NCBI GenBank assembly: GCA_947491755.1
Contig: CANLKV010000007.1
Location: 1 to 36,894, forward strand
From: an uncultured Nonlabens sp.
GTDB lineage: Bacteria > Bacteroidota > Bacteroidia > Flavobacteriales > Flavobacteriaceae
DNA length: 36,894 bases
Direction: 5' to 3'
The translations under genes and the position numbers were made by a program. The notes below the pieces were generated by a model. It was given only the letters and a program-made list of their open reading frames with translations, made no database searches and had not been told where the DNA came from. Each line of letters starts with the position of its first letter. The first letter of the stretch is position 1. Shown here piece by piece: positions 26,653-33,924 of this stretch.

Positions 26653-27205
26653 AGCGCTTTCTTTGTATTTCTTTCAAATTATCCTGCAACATCAATCTGG
26701 CCTTGCGGTACTGTGTTTTACTTGTATTCTCACTTATGTCCAGCATGGCAGCGATCTCATGATGTTTAAGCCCATCGATGGCGTACATCACAAAAACGCT
26801 TTTATATCCATCTGGCAGCTGGTCAATACATTGTTGGATCAGATCCAGCGGTAAATCGTCAGATTCCTCTTCCTGCTCATCTTCAACTCGCTCTTCTTCT
26901 ATCTCACGACTCCATTTAAAAGGATCTTTTGTGCGTAGCTTATTCAAACATTCTCTAATCATGATGCGGCGCACCCAACCCTCAAAACTTCCCTCGTGAT
27001 TGAAGGTGTCCAGTTTTGTAAAGACCTTAAAAAAGCCGTTAAGCATGATCTCTTCTGCCGTTTCAATAGGTGAGATGTATTGCCTGCAAACACTCAACAT
27101 TTTACCAGCGTGCTTATCATAAAGCCTGCGCTGTGCCTTACGGTCACCTTGCGCAGCTTTTTCAATCAGCTTTTTTTCGTTAGTGTACAGTTGGATCACT
27201 TTCAC
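26642..27205 (-). CDS. ECF-type RNA polymerase sigma factor
   Basis: The 187-residue protein has sigma region 2 (about 10-92; AEEIMLNGFFKVFTKLDTF and GWVRRIMIRECLNKLR) and region 4 (about 122-180; LPDGYKSVFVMYAIDGLKHHEIAAMLDISENTSKTQYRKAR), linked by an acidic stretch. It lacks regions 1 and 3, as expected for ECF factors. It probably directs its own operon (anti-sigma-like gene, two barrel genes), by analogy with other ECF loci. It lies 175 bp after era and beyond a terminator, so it has its own promoter. No TAnnTTTG is evident, consistent with a non-housekeeping promoter. Confidence 0.93.
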   Translation of the reverse strand: MKVIQLYTNEKKLIEKAAQGDRKAQRRLYDKHAGKMLSVCRQYISPIETAEEIMLNGFFKVFTKLDTFNHEGSFEGWVRRIMIRECLNKLRTKDPFKWSREIEEERVEDEQEEESDDLPLDLIQQCIDQLPDGYKSVFVMYAIDGLKHHEIAAMLDISENTSKTQYRKARLMLQDNLKEIQRKRYEA

Positions 27206-27295
27206 GTTTTGGTTGCTTTCTATCTACATAGACACAACACTTTTTAAATGGTTGCCTGATTTTTCAAAAATCTTTAGAATGGTTCAAATTACGTC

Positions 27296-27324
27296 AAAAA
27301 AAATGCCCTCAGTATAGAGAGCAT
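27296..27324 (-). terminator. Terminator after era
   Basis: On the minus strand ATGCTCTC (27324-27317) pairs with GAGGGCAT (27310-27303), with one G-U pair, and is followed by a run of eight or more T. It lies 57 bp beyond the era stop, with a palindrome copy between them. Confidence 0.82.
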
Positions 27325-27356
27325 GTGTTTAGAAGTGTGTGTGGATGTTGTGGAAT

Positions 27357-27376
27357 TTCGCTTTCGCGAAAGCGAA
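27357..27376. repeat. Palindrome copy 7, after era
   Basis: This is a 20-bp perfect palindrome, TTCGCTTTCGCGAAAGCGAA, only 4 bp from the era stop codon and separate from the terminator hairpin at 27303-27324. Confidence 0.95.
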
Positions 27377-27380
27377 CATA

Positions 27381-28271
27381 TTATTTATTCTCGCCCTTGT
27401 AACCGAAACGTTTGAGTTGTTTCTCATCACTACGCCAGTTTTTATTGACCTTGACATAAAGTTCTAGATGTACTTGTTTACCAAAGAATTTTTCTAAGTC
27501 CTTGCGTGCCTCTACCCCTATACGTTTTACTGCGGTGCCTTTGTGTCCTATGATGATTCCCTTTTGCGTTTCACGCTCTACCATAATGACAGATCGTATG
27601 CGGATAATATCTTCATCCTCAAAAAATTCCTCAGTATCAATCTCTACCGCATAAGGGATTTCCTTCTTGTAGTGAATTAAAATTTTCTCGCGGATGCTCT
27701 CATTTACAAAAAAGCGTTCTGGTTTATCAGTAAGCGCATCTTTAGGATAATAGGCAGGCGAGGCTGGTAAAATTTCCACAATACGGTTGAGTAGCTGTGG
27801 CACACCAAAGTTTTCTAGTGCACTTATGGCAAAAATCTCTGCTTGCGGTAAACGCTCTTTCCAGTGGTTCAAAGCATCTGTAAGCTGTGCCTCATCACCC
27901 TTATCAATTTTGTTAATCAAGACAATTACAGGGACCTGAGCGTACGTCAGGCGTTTCTCAAATGCCTCGTTCTTTAATTCCTTCTCACCCAGCTCTACCA
28001 TATAAAGGATACAGTCTGCATCTTCAAAAGCATTCTTTACAAACTCCATCATACTTTCTTGAAGCTTGTAGGCTGGCTTAATAATTCCAGGAGTATCACT
28101 TAACACCATCTGGAAATCTTCACCATTTACTATTCCTAAAATTCTGTGCCTTGTGGTTTGAGCCTTGCTAGTAATAATAGATAGACGCTCGCCTACGAGT
28201 GCATTCATTAGGGTGCTTTTTCCTACATTAGGATTACCCACTATATTTACAAAACCTGCTTTATGCTCCAT
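27381..28271 (-). CDS. era: GTPase Era
   Basis: Ras-like GTPase that binds the 3' end of 16S rRNA in 30S maturation. G1 GNPNVGKST is at about 12-20, then SDTPGI (G3) and LINKIDKGD (G4). A C-terminal KH domain contains IIGHKGTAVKRIGVEARKDLEKFFG. The 296-residue length is normal. A minus-strand TATCTTTG ends only 4 bp before the ATG, which would place transcription initiation at or next to the start codon. Confidence 0.96.
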   Translation of the reverse strand: MEHKAGFVNIVGNPNVGKSTLMNALVGERLSIITSKAQTTRHRILGIVNGEDFQMVLSDTPGIIKPAYKLQESMMEFVKNAFEDADCILYMVELGEKELKNEAFEKRLTYAQVPVIVLINKIDKGDEAQLTDALNHWKERLPQAEIFAISALENFGVPQLLNRIVEILPASPAYYPKDALTDKPERFFVNESIREKILIHYKKEIPYAVEIDTEEFFEDEDIIRIRSVIMVERETQKGIIIGHKGTAVKRIGVEARKDLEKFFGKQVHLELYVKVNKNWRSDEKQLKRFGYKGENK

Positions 28272-28275
28272 GGGG

Positions 28276-28283
28276 CAAAGATA
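28276..28283 (-). promoter_or_regulatory. Possible era promoter giving a leaderless transcript
   Basis: The minus strand reads TATCTTTG, matching TAnnTTTG, immediately upstream of the era ATG at 28271. If used, the mRNA would have essentially no 5' leader. No -33 TTG was identified, so this may be a chance match. Confidence 0.35.
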
Positions 28284-28433
28284 AACCCATCTGGTACTAC
28301 GGGTGGAATGTTATCCTATATTTTAGAAGATTCCTATAAATATTCATGTTTAGATCGGATGACTGCTCGTTAGCATGCGTTAAAAGCTGTTAATCTATTG
28401 CAGATAGCTATGTATTATTATTATTTTGAAAGC

Positions 28434-29369
28434 ATGATTACATTTTTACAAACAAAGCAAACAACAGAGAACCCTGCTAAGGAGCAGGCAGCAGAATTAA
28501 AAGACAGTGGTGAATTGATCTGGGATCAACTCGCAGGATGGTATAATGATTTTATCTCTCATTTACCTAACATAGGTATAGCTATTATCGTCCTTGTCGT
28601 GAGCTATTACGTGTCTAGGTATGTAGATCGTGGCATACAACGATTGATGCAAAATAAAGTATCGCAAGCCAGTGTAAGAAGACTTGCTGGTAAGGCGATG
28701 GCTATTGTAGTAGTTATAGGAGGAATATTTATAGCCATGAGTGTTCTAGACTTGAACGATGTGGTACAAGGTATCATTGCTGGTGCTGGGATCTCTGGAT
28801 TGGTGATAGGTCTAGCCTTACAGGGCACTATGTCAAACGTCCTGAGCGGTATCATATTATCATTCCGTGAGCAAGTCAAGGTAGGTGACTGGATTGAAAC
28901 TACAGATTTTGCAGGAGAGGTAATGGAAATACAGCTGGATAAATTTATAATTAAACAGGCAGATAACAATCTGGTCATAATTCCTAATAAAACGATTATA
29001 GAGAACCCTCTTAAAAATTATTCACTTACACCACGCATGCGTATCGTCGTGGGCTGTGGCGTGGGATATTCAATGGATCTAGATCTGGTAAAAAAACTAA
29101 CCGTAGACACGATCGCAGAAAAATTTCCACAGAATGATAATGAGGAAGTAGAGTTTTTCTATCAAGAATTTGGTGGTAGTAGTATCAATTTTATAGTGCG
29201 TTTCTGGACAGATGCTCAAAAGAATAAGGAGAATCTACACGCACAAAGCGAGGCAATCCTTGCCATCAAAAAGGTATTTGATAAAAATGATATCAACATA
29301 CCATTTCCTATACGCACCCTTGAGTTCAATAACAAATTGCAAATGGATCAACCGTATAAAGAGGATTAA
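28434..29369 (+). CDS. MscS-family small-conductance mechanosensitive channel
   Basis: Tension-gated inner-membrane channel that releases solutes on osmotic downshock. From the chosen ATG at 28434 the protein has 311 residues; an upstream TTG at 28398 is less likely. Three transmembrane segments are visible (about 42-60, 82-102 and the pore helix). The pore helix has GAGISGLVIGLALQGTMSNVLSGI, the Gly/Ala pattern of MscS TM3. The beta domain follows with VKVGDWIE and the NLVIIPNKTIIENPLKNYS motif typical of MscS. It is divergent from era and ends at a strong terminator. Confidence 0.94.
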   Translation: MITFLQTKQTTENPAKEQAAELKDSGELIWDQLAGWYNDFISHLPNIGIAIIVLVVSYYVSRYVDRGIQRLMQNKVSQASVRRLAGKAMAIVVVIGGIFIAMSVLDLNDVVQGIIAGAGISGLVIGLALQGTMSNVLSGIILSFREQVKVGDWIETTDFAGEVMEIQLDKFIIKQADNNLVIIPNKTIIENPLKNYSLTPRMRIVVGCGVGYSMDLDLVKKLTVDTIAEKFPQNDNEEVEFFYQEFGGSSINFIVRFWTDAQKNKENLHAQSEAILAIKKVFDKNDINIPFPIRTLEFNNKLQMDQPYKED

Positions 29370-29389
29370 TTTATTTTTCATTTAACGAT

Positions 29390-29430
29390 AAAGCCCTGTT
29401 TTGAGAATGTTTCAAAGCAGGGCTTTTTTA
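29390..29430 (+). terminator. Terminator after the MscS channel gene
   Basis: The arms AAAGCCCTG (29390-29398) and CAGGGCTTT (29418-29426) pair, and inner bases TTTTGA and TTTCAAA lengthen the stem. TTTTTATTTT follows. Confidence 0.88.
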
Positions 29431-29769
29431 TTTTACGCTTTCGCGAAAGCGCACTCAAACCATATTCTATTGATTAACAACAAACTTGTGAAAATCGTCC
29501 AACCATAAGTGTCGTAAAATTCCTATCAATATGATGTTCAACTTTAAACACAAATCACATGATAATGATTAACAAAAAACAAATGCAGAAAATCATAAAA
29601 TGGCAATTTTGATCGTAAAAAAACTTGATTATCGTCAATTTCAAAGGCTGATTGACCAAATAGACTTAATAATGTTAAATTAAACCTAATCAATTTATAA
29701 ACTATCGTTACATCTTGCTTTTGAATAAGATTCTCACTATACATTTACACCTCAATTAAATCAACAATT
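29431..29769. other. Intergenic region with palindrome copy and FAS1 promoter
   Basis: The stretch is AT-rich with no convincing gene. It holds a palindrome copy at its left end. Near its right end TACATTTA (around 29740), preceded by TTTTG 16 bp upstream, is a near match to a Bacteroidota promoter for the FAS1 gene. A 66-codon minus-strand open frame here lacks any recognisable feature. Confidence 0.55.
29436..29451. repeat. Palindrome copy 8, after the MscS terminator
   Basis: The perfect 16-bp core, 5 bp beyond the end of the terminator. It is intergenic. Confidence 0.95.
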
Positions 29770-30420
29770 ATGAAATTTACACAAGTATTAAGTATCGCCC
29801 TAGTGGCAGGAATGCTAACAATGGTTTCCTGTAAGGATGGCGATAAAGAAGCAATGGAAGCTGAAAAAATGGAAATGGAGCAGCGTGCTGCAGATTCTCT
29901 AGCTCAAGTAGAAGCTGATATGGCACAACGTGAAGCTATGGCGGTAGAAGTAGGTGGCGCAAAAATGTACCAAGACCTTACTATCGTTGAGAATGCATCA
30001 AAAGCAAACAATCTCACCACTCTTGTTGCGGCAGTACAAGCGGCAGGATTAGTAGAAACACTAAATAGTGAGGGACCTTTTACAGTTTTTGCACCAGTAA
30101 ACAGCGCTTTTGAGGCACTACCTGATGGGACAGTGGCTACTCTATTGAAGCCAGAAAACAAAGAAACATTGACTGGTATATTAACTTACCACGTGGTAAG
30201 TGGTAATGTAGATGCAGCTACTTTAATCACAATGATCGAAGAGAACGGCGGTAGCGTTGCATTAAATACTGTTGCTGGCGGTACTTTGACTGCTAGTGTA
30301 GTTGATGGTAACGTAGTAATCACAGATGCTACAGGTGGTACTGCAACCGTAGTAGTAGCAGACGTTAAGCAATCTAATGGTGTAGTTCATGCAGTAGATG
30401 CAGTGTTGATGCCATCGTAA
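29770..30420 (+). CDS. FAS1 (fasciclin) domain lipoprotein
   Basis: The 216-residue exported protein has a signal peptide with lipobox MVSC (Cys21). A charged helical spacer follows (about 22-60, Glu/Met/Ala-rich). One FAS1 domain (about 68-215) contains the H1 motif GPFTVFAPVNSAFEALP, the middle YHVVSG and the H2-like GVVHAVDAVLMP. FAS1 domains mediate adhesion or carbohydrate binding, but the specific partner is unknown. It is a single-gene unit between its own promoter region and a strong terminator. Confidence 0.93.
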   Translation: MKFTQVLSIALVAGMLTMVSCKDGDKEAMEAEKMEMEQRAADSLAQVEADMAQREAMAVEVGGAKMYQDLTIVENASKANNLTTLVAAVQAAGLVETLNSEGPFTVFAPVNSAFEALPDGTVATLLKPENKETLTGILTYHVVSGNVDAATLITMIEENGGSVALNTVAGGTLTASVVDGNVVITDATGGTATVVVADVKQSNGVVHAVDAVLMPS

Positions 30421-30442
30421 GCTTGTCATAAACAAATCTTTT

Positions 30443-30476
30443 AAATGCCCTGAATTAAAATTCAGGGCATTTTTTA
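30443..30476 (+). terminator. Terminator after the FAS1 gene
   Basis: AAATGCCCTGAA (30443-30454) and TTCAGGGCATTT (30461-30472) form a perfect 12-bp stem followed by further T. Confidence 0.9.
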
Positions 30477-30922
30477 TTGTCTCGTATATCAGGACTTGAA
30501 AAACTTGAATGCCCCCTATGGTTACTACACAATAACTTTATTGAACTATCCCAACTGCTGATTCATAGATAACAGCTCAAAGAATATGTATTAACAAAGC
30601 CATTTGTATTTAAAAGATTAGAAGGCAGTGTTTATCCATAAGTACAGATCACAGTATGGGTATTTTAAATTCACTAAAACAAAGCTCACAAGTGAGATGT
30701 CCTATGCATCACTTGAGCTAGATTTAAGTAGGTGAACTCTAAAGAACGATATCTACACCTTTTCGTCAGCTGTTTTAATACGATTTATATTCTAGCATTA
30801 CCAATGAAAAGCATGTCGTGACTTAGCTCCCTATACTATAAAGTATTTTAAACAGCACACCCCTGTTTTCATTTTGATAAAAGGTATTGAGCGATTAGAT
30901 GAGGTAATAGGAAAAAACAGGT
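30477..30922. other. Gene-free intergenic region with one bulged hairpin
   Basis: The stretch is about 450 bp, with stops in all frames and no plausible gene or TAnnTTTG promoter. It contains one imperfect hairpin at 30684-30718. GCTC pairs with GAGC, AAGTGA with TCACTT and TG with CA, with two-base bulges and no T-run. It lies between two convergent terminators, so it should be little transcribed. It may be decayed sequence or hide a small RNA. Confidence 0.5.
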
Positions 30923-30950
30923 AAAAAAAAGAGCCGCTACCGCGGCTCTT
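30923..30950 (-). terminator. Terminator of the T9SS surface cassette
   Basis: AAGAGCCGC (30929-30937) and GCGGCTCTT (30942-30950) enclose a four-base loop, TACC. On the minus strand eight T follow. It lies 27 bp beyond the stop of the OmpA-family gene. Confidence 0.9.
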
Positions 30951-30977
30951 CATTGGTTTAAGTATAATAATAATATG

Positions 30978-32930
30978 CTACATGCTTGTAATGATAAACT
31001 CTGATCGTCTATTATTCTGATGCTGTGCTTCTGTACAAGGCACCCCATTAGCACAATCATTGACTAGCTGGCTTTCACCATAACCTTTTGACGTAAGTCT
31101 TGAAGCGTCAATACCTTTTGCAATCAAATAGTTTTTAGTACTTGCAGCGCGTCTCTCTGACAACCTCATGTTATAACTATCATCCCCACGGCTGTCTGTA
31201 TGAGAACGTATATCGATAACCATAGTAGGGTTGTCTTCCATAACTGCGAGTACTTTTTGAAGTTCTAACTCTGCATCTTGTCTTATAAACGACATATCAA
31301 AATCAAAATATATGGGGTTGAGCTGCAATAGTTTTGCAAGGTCATCTCCTACCCCTCCTTTTTGATTTATCGGATCTAGTGCGAGATTAACATTAATAAC
31401 ACCTGCGGTTTCTGGAGTATTAATCAACTCTTCTGCGGTGTTGTATTGAGGTTTTTCTGCTCTTATAAAGAACGATTGACCGCATTCTAATTCAAAAGCA
31501 TACTTTCCATTGCTATTGGTTGAACGATAAGCAATAGAAACGTTGTCCATTCCTATCACATTAACCCGTGCATCTGGAAGAATTTCTCCGGTTACAGCAT
31601 CTGTAACGACTCCTGTAACAGTTTGCTTGCAGACTTCTCGCAATTCTTCTGTTTGAACAAATCTGTATATATCATCATTATCACCACCGTTATCACGGTT
31701 AGAACTGAAATAACCTGTACTTGTACCGTCCTCGATAATGAAGGCAAAATCGTCATTAACACTATTTGCTGGTGCTCCTATGTTTACAGGTGGATTTAAA
31801 GAGCCATCCTCATTCATAGTTGCAACAAATATGTCCAACCCTCCTAGGCCTGGTAATCCATTACTAGCAAAATACAAATCGCCATTATCACTTACAAATG
31901 GGTATGTTTCTCTACCATTTGTGTTTACTAGCGCTACATTTTCCAGGTTACTGTAAGAGCCATCTTCTTCAATATCAATGCGCCATATATCAGTTTCACT
32001 TAACAAACCATCTGCTCCCATAGTGCCTGGCATATCGCTTGAAAAATATAGGGTTTTGCCGTCTGGTGTTAATGCTGGGTGCGCTGTGCTATAGTTCCCC
32101 TCAGAGAAATCAACCACCTGCGGCTTGCTCCATTTACCGTTCACACGCTCTGATTTGAAAATTTGCAAACGGTTGACACGTTGTTCATCTCTTTTAATAT
32201 TGCCCTTTTCAAAATAATTGCGTGTAAAATAAACAGTGTTTAAATCTTTAGTAAAAGTAGGAGTGGCTTCATGCAGTATACTATTGACACGCTTATCAAA
32301 TTTTTCTACATTTCCTAAGGCTCCAGTAGAATCACGATCTGCAACATAAAGATCTAGAAAAGCTTGTTCATTCCACGAGTGTCTTCTTCTAAAAAACAGT
32401 CCTGTATCTCTTGCACTTGCAAAAACAACCTTATCTGGACCGTAGTAAGCAGTACCAAAATCTTGAAATGTGGTATTAATTTCAACAGGCTGTACCTCGA
32501 ACCTGCCTTTTTGAAATTCGACAAGGTCTAGATATTTAGGAGTACCCGATAGATCATCAAAAGCTCCCGCTGTGATCCCGTTACCGTAGAATGCTTTCAA
32601 CACCCCTTCTGCCTTGGCATATTGCTGGCCGCTTTTAAGTGCCTGGGCATACCTAAAATAATATTTTGAAGGGATTTCGCTTTTCTCTAATTCAAAAAGT
32701 TGATCGTACCATTTCAAGGCATTTTCATAATCGTTGTTGAAATAGTAAGTATCTCCAAGCTTAGAGAATATCTCAATGCTTTTGTACCCTTTTTCAGCCA
32801 TTCTTTCATAAACTTTCCTGGAGTCGATGAAGGCGAACTTGTCGTATTTTTTTTCAGCAGTAGGTGATGTTTTTTGCGCTTTCGCGAAAGCGAACACCAT
32901 TATAAACGTAAATACAATATATTTTTTCAT
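30978..32930 (-). CDS. OmpA-family protein with TPR, PD40 propeller and CarboxypepD-like domains
   Basis: The start is placed at MKKYIVFTF (32930, 650 residues), giving a signal peptide that ends AFAKAQ. Domains in order: TPR-like repeats (about 30-130; FSKLGDTYYFNNDYENALKWYDQLFELEK), PD40/WD40-like propeller strands (about 170-430; LTPDGKTLYFSSD and FVSDNGDLYFASNG), a carboxypeptidase-regulatory-like beta sandwich (about 440-525; VTGVVTDAVTGEILPDARV) and a C-terminal OmpA peptidoglycan-binding domain (about 540-650; IDIRSHTDSRGDDSYNMRLSERRA). This architecture is common in Bacteroidota beside PorP/SprF and T9SS adhesins. It probably anchors the surface complex to the wall. The gene lies 21 bp after the PorP/SprF-like gene. 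Confidence 0.92.
   Translation of the reverse strand: MKKYIVFTFIMVFAFAKAQKTSPTAEKKYDKFAFIDSRKVYERMAEKGYKSIEIFSKLGDTYYFNNDYENALKWYDQLFELEKSEIPSKYYFRYAQALKSGQQYAKAEGVLKAFYGNGITAGAFDDLSGTPKYLDLVEFQKGRFEVQPVEINTTFQDFGTAYYGPDKVVFASARDTGLFFRRRHSWNEQAFLDLYVADRDSTGALGNVEKFDKRVNSILHEATPTFTKDLNTVYFTRNYFEKGNIKRDEQRVNRLQIFKSERVNGKWSKPQVVDFSEGNYSTAHPALTPDGKTLYFSSDMPGTMGADGLLSETDIWRIDIEEDGSYSNLENVALVNTNGRETYPFVSDNGDLYFASNGLPGLGGLDIFVATMNEDGSLNPPVNIGAPANSVNDDFAFIIEDGTSTGYFSSNRDNGGDNDDIYRFVQTEELREVCKQTVTGVVTDAVTGEILPDARVNVIGMDNVSIAYRSTNSNGKYAFELECGQSFFIRAEKPQYNTAEELINTPETAGVINVNLALDPINQKGGVGDDLAKLLQLNPIYFDFDMSFIRQDAELELQKVLAVMEDNPTMVIDIRSHTDSRGDDSYNMRLSERRAASTKNYLIAKGIDASRLTSKGYGESQLVNDCANGVPCTEAQHQNNRRSEFIITSM
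32877..32892. repeat. Palindrome copy 9, in signal peptide of the OmpA-family gene
   Basis: The perfect 16-bp core with GAAC on the right flank. It encodes AFAKA at the end of the signal peptide, next to the predicted cleavage site. Confidence 0.95.
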
Positions 32931-32951
32931 TGTAGAATGCATAGCTATATC

Positions 32952-33890
32952 TTAAAAGAATCGCGGTGTTAACATACGATTGTATGAGTTGAATAATTCA
33001 AATCTCAAAAACACTTCAAAACTACCATCATTGAATTGTGTGTTTCCTAATTCTGTTGTTTCCCGATCATAGGCAAATCCTATATTAATTTGATCACTTA
33101 CCTGATAACCAATCAATCCACTCACTGCTGCATCCAGACGATAGGCAGCACCCAGCGTAAGTTTTTCATTAATTAAAAAATTTGCAGTAAGGTCTACCTG
33201 TAAAGGAGCTCCAGACACCGCTTTAATCATGGTGCTAGGTTTGAATTGTAACATAGGATTTACATCAAAAACATATCCTGTCATGAAATAATAATGAATA
33301 CGCTCTGCCGCAACAAATGAATTGGTACCGTTGCTATTATTTGAAGAATCAAAATGCTCATTGCGTAATAAATTAGGGGCACTTATACCTGCAAAAAATT
33401 TGTCCGTATTGTAATACACACCTGTTCCTACGTTAGGCGTCAAACGGTTATCTATAGGATTTTGAAAAGCTGGATCAATACCGAAGGAGGGCAGTGTAAG
33501 ATCATTAAAGTTTACATCTAGAATGTGTGCACCCAGTTTTAAACCAAAACTCAATCTACCCTCTGCACTGGTTTGTACCGTATAACTTATATCTCCATTG
33601 AAATATGTCTCGCTCGCTGGTCCTATTTTATCATTTACTATAGATAAACCTACCCCAAATCTACCAAACCCGATAGGACTATGAACACTGATGCTTTGTG
33701 TCTCTGGTGCCCCATCCAGACCAACCCATTGACTACGGTGCAGTGCAATAGCTGATAACATGCCGCGATTACCAGCATAGGCTGGGTTAATCGCGACCGG
33801 ATTATACATATATTGTGTATACTGAGCATCCTGCTGGGCAAAGGCATTGTAGCCTACTAGAAGAAGAAATATGCTAACTAAAAATTTCAT
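32952..33890 (-). CDS. PorP/SprF-family outer-membrane protein
   Basis: The chosen start MKFLVSIFLLLVGYNAFAQ (33890, 312 residues) gives a standard signal peptide. The upstream ATG at 33965 would overlap the preceding gene and bury that signal. The mature N-terminus QQDAQYTQYMYNPVAINPAYAGNRG is the PorP/SprF hallmark, followed by a barrel ending in Phe (MLTPRFF). In F. johnsoniae SprF is needed for secretion of the adhesin SprB, a type B T9SS cargo. Its position next to a cargo with a type B sorting domain predicts the same partnership here. Exact orthology to SprF is not claimed. Confidence 0.92.
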   Translation of the reverse strand: MKFLVSIFLLLVGYNAFAQQDAQYTQYMYNPVAINPAYAGNRGMLSAIALHRSQWVGLDGAPETQSISVHSPIGFGRFGVGLSIVNDKIGPASETYFNGDISYTVQTSAEGRLSFGLKLGAHILDVNFNDLTLPSFGIDPAFQNPIDNRLTPNVGTGVYYNTDKFFAGISAPNLLRNEHFDSSNNSNGTNSFVAAERIHYYFMTGYVFDVNPMLQFKPSTMIKAVSGAPLQVDLTANFLINEKLTLGAAYRLDAAVSGLIGYQVSDQINIGFAYDRETTELGNTQFNDGSFEVFLRFELFNSYNRMLTPRFF

Positions 33891-33924
33891 CGTGCCGTAT
33901 TTGTTGTTATTAATTCTCATAATT

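Noticed and set aside
27357..27376. Palindrome copy considered as the era terminator
   Set aside because: It has no loop worth the name, no T-run, and a proper terminator lies just downstream at 27296-27324. Other copies lie inside genes.
29544..29744. 66-codon minus-strand open frame before the FAS1 gene
   Set aside because: It lies in the AT-rich promoter region, has no recognisable domain or signal peptide, and opposes the likely FAS1 promoter.
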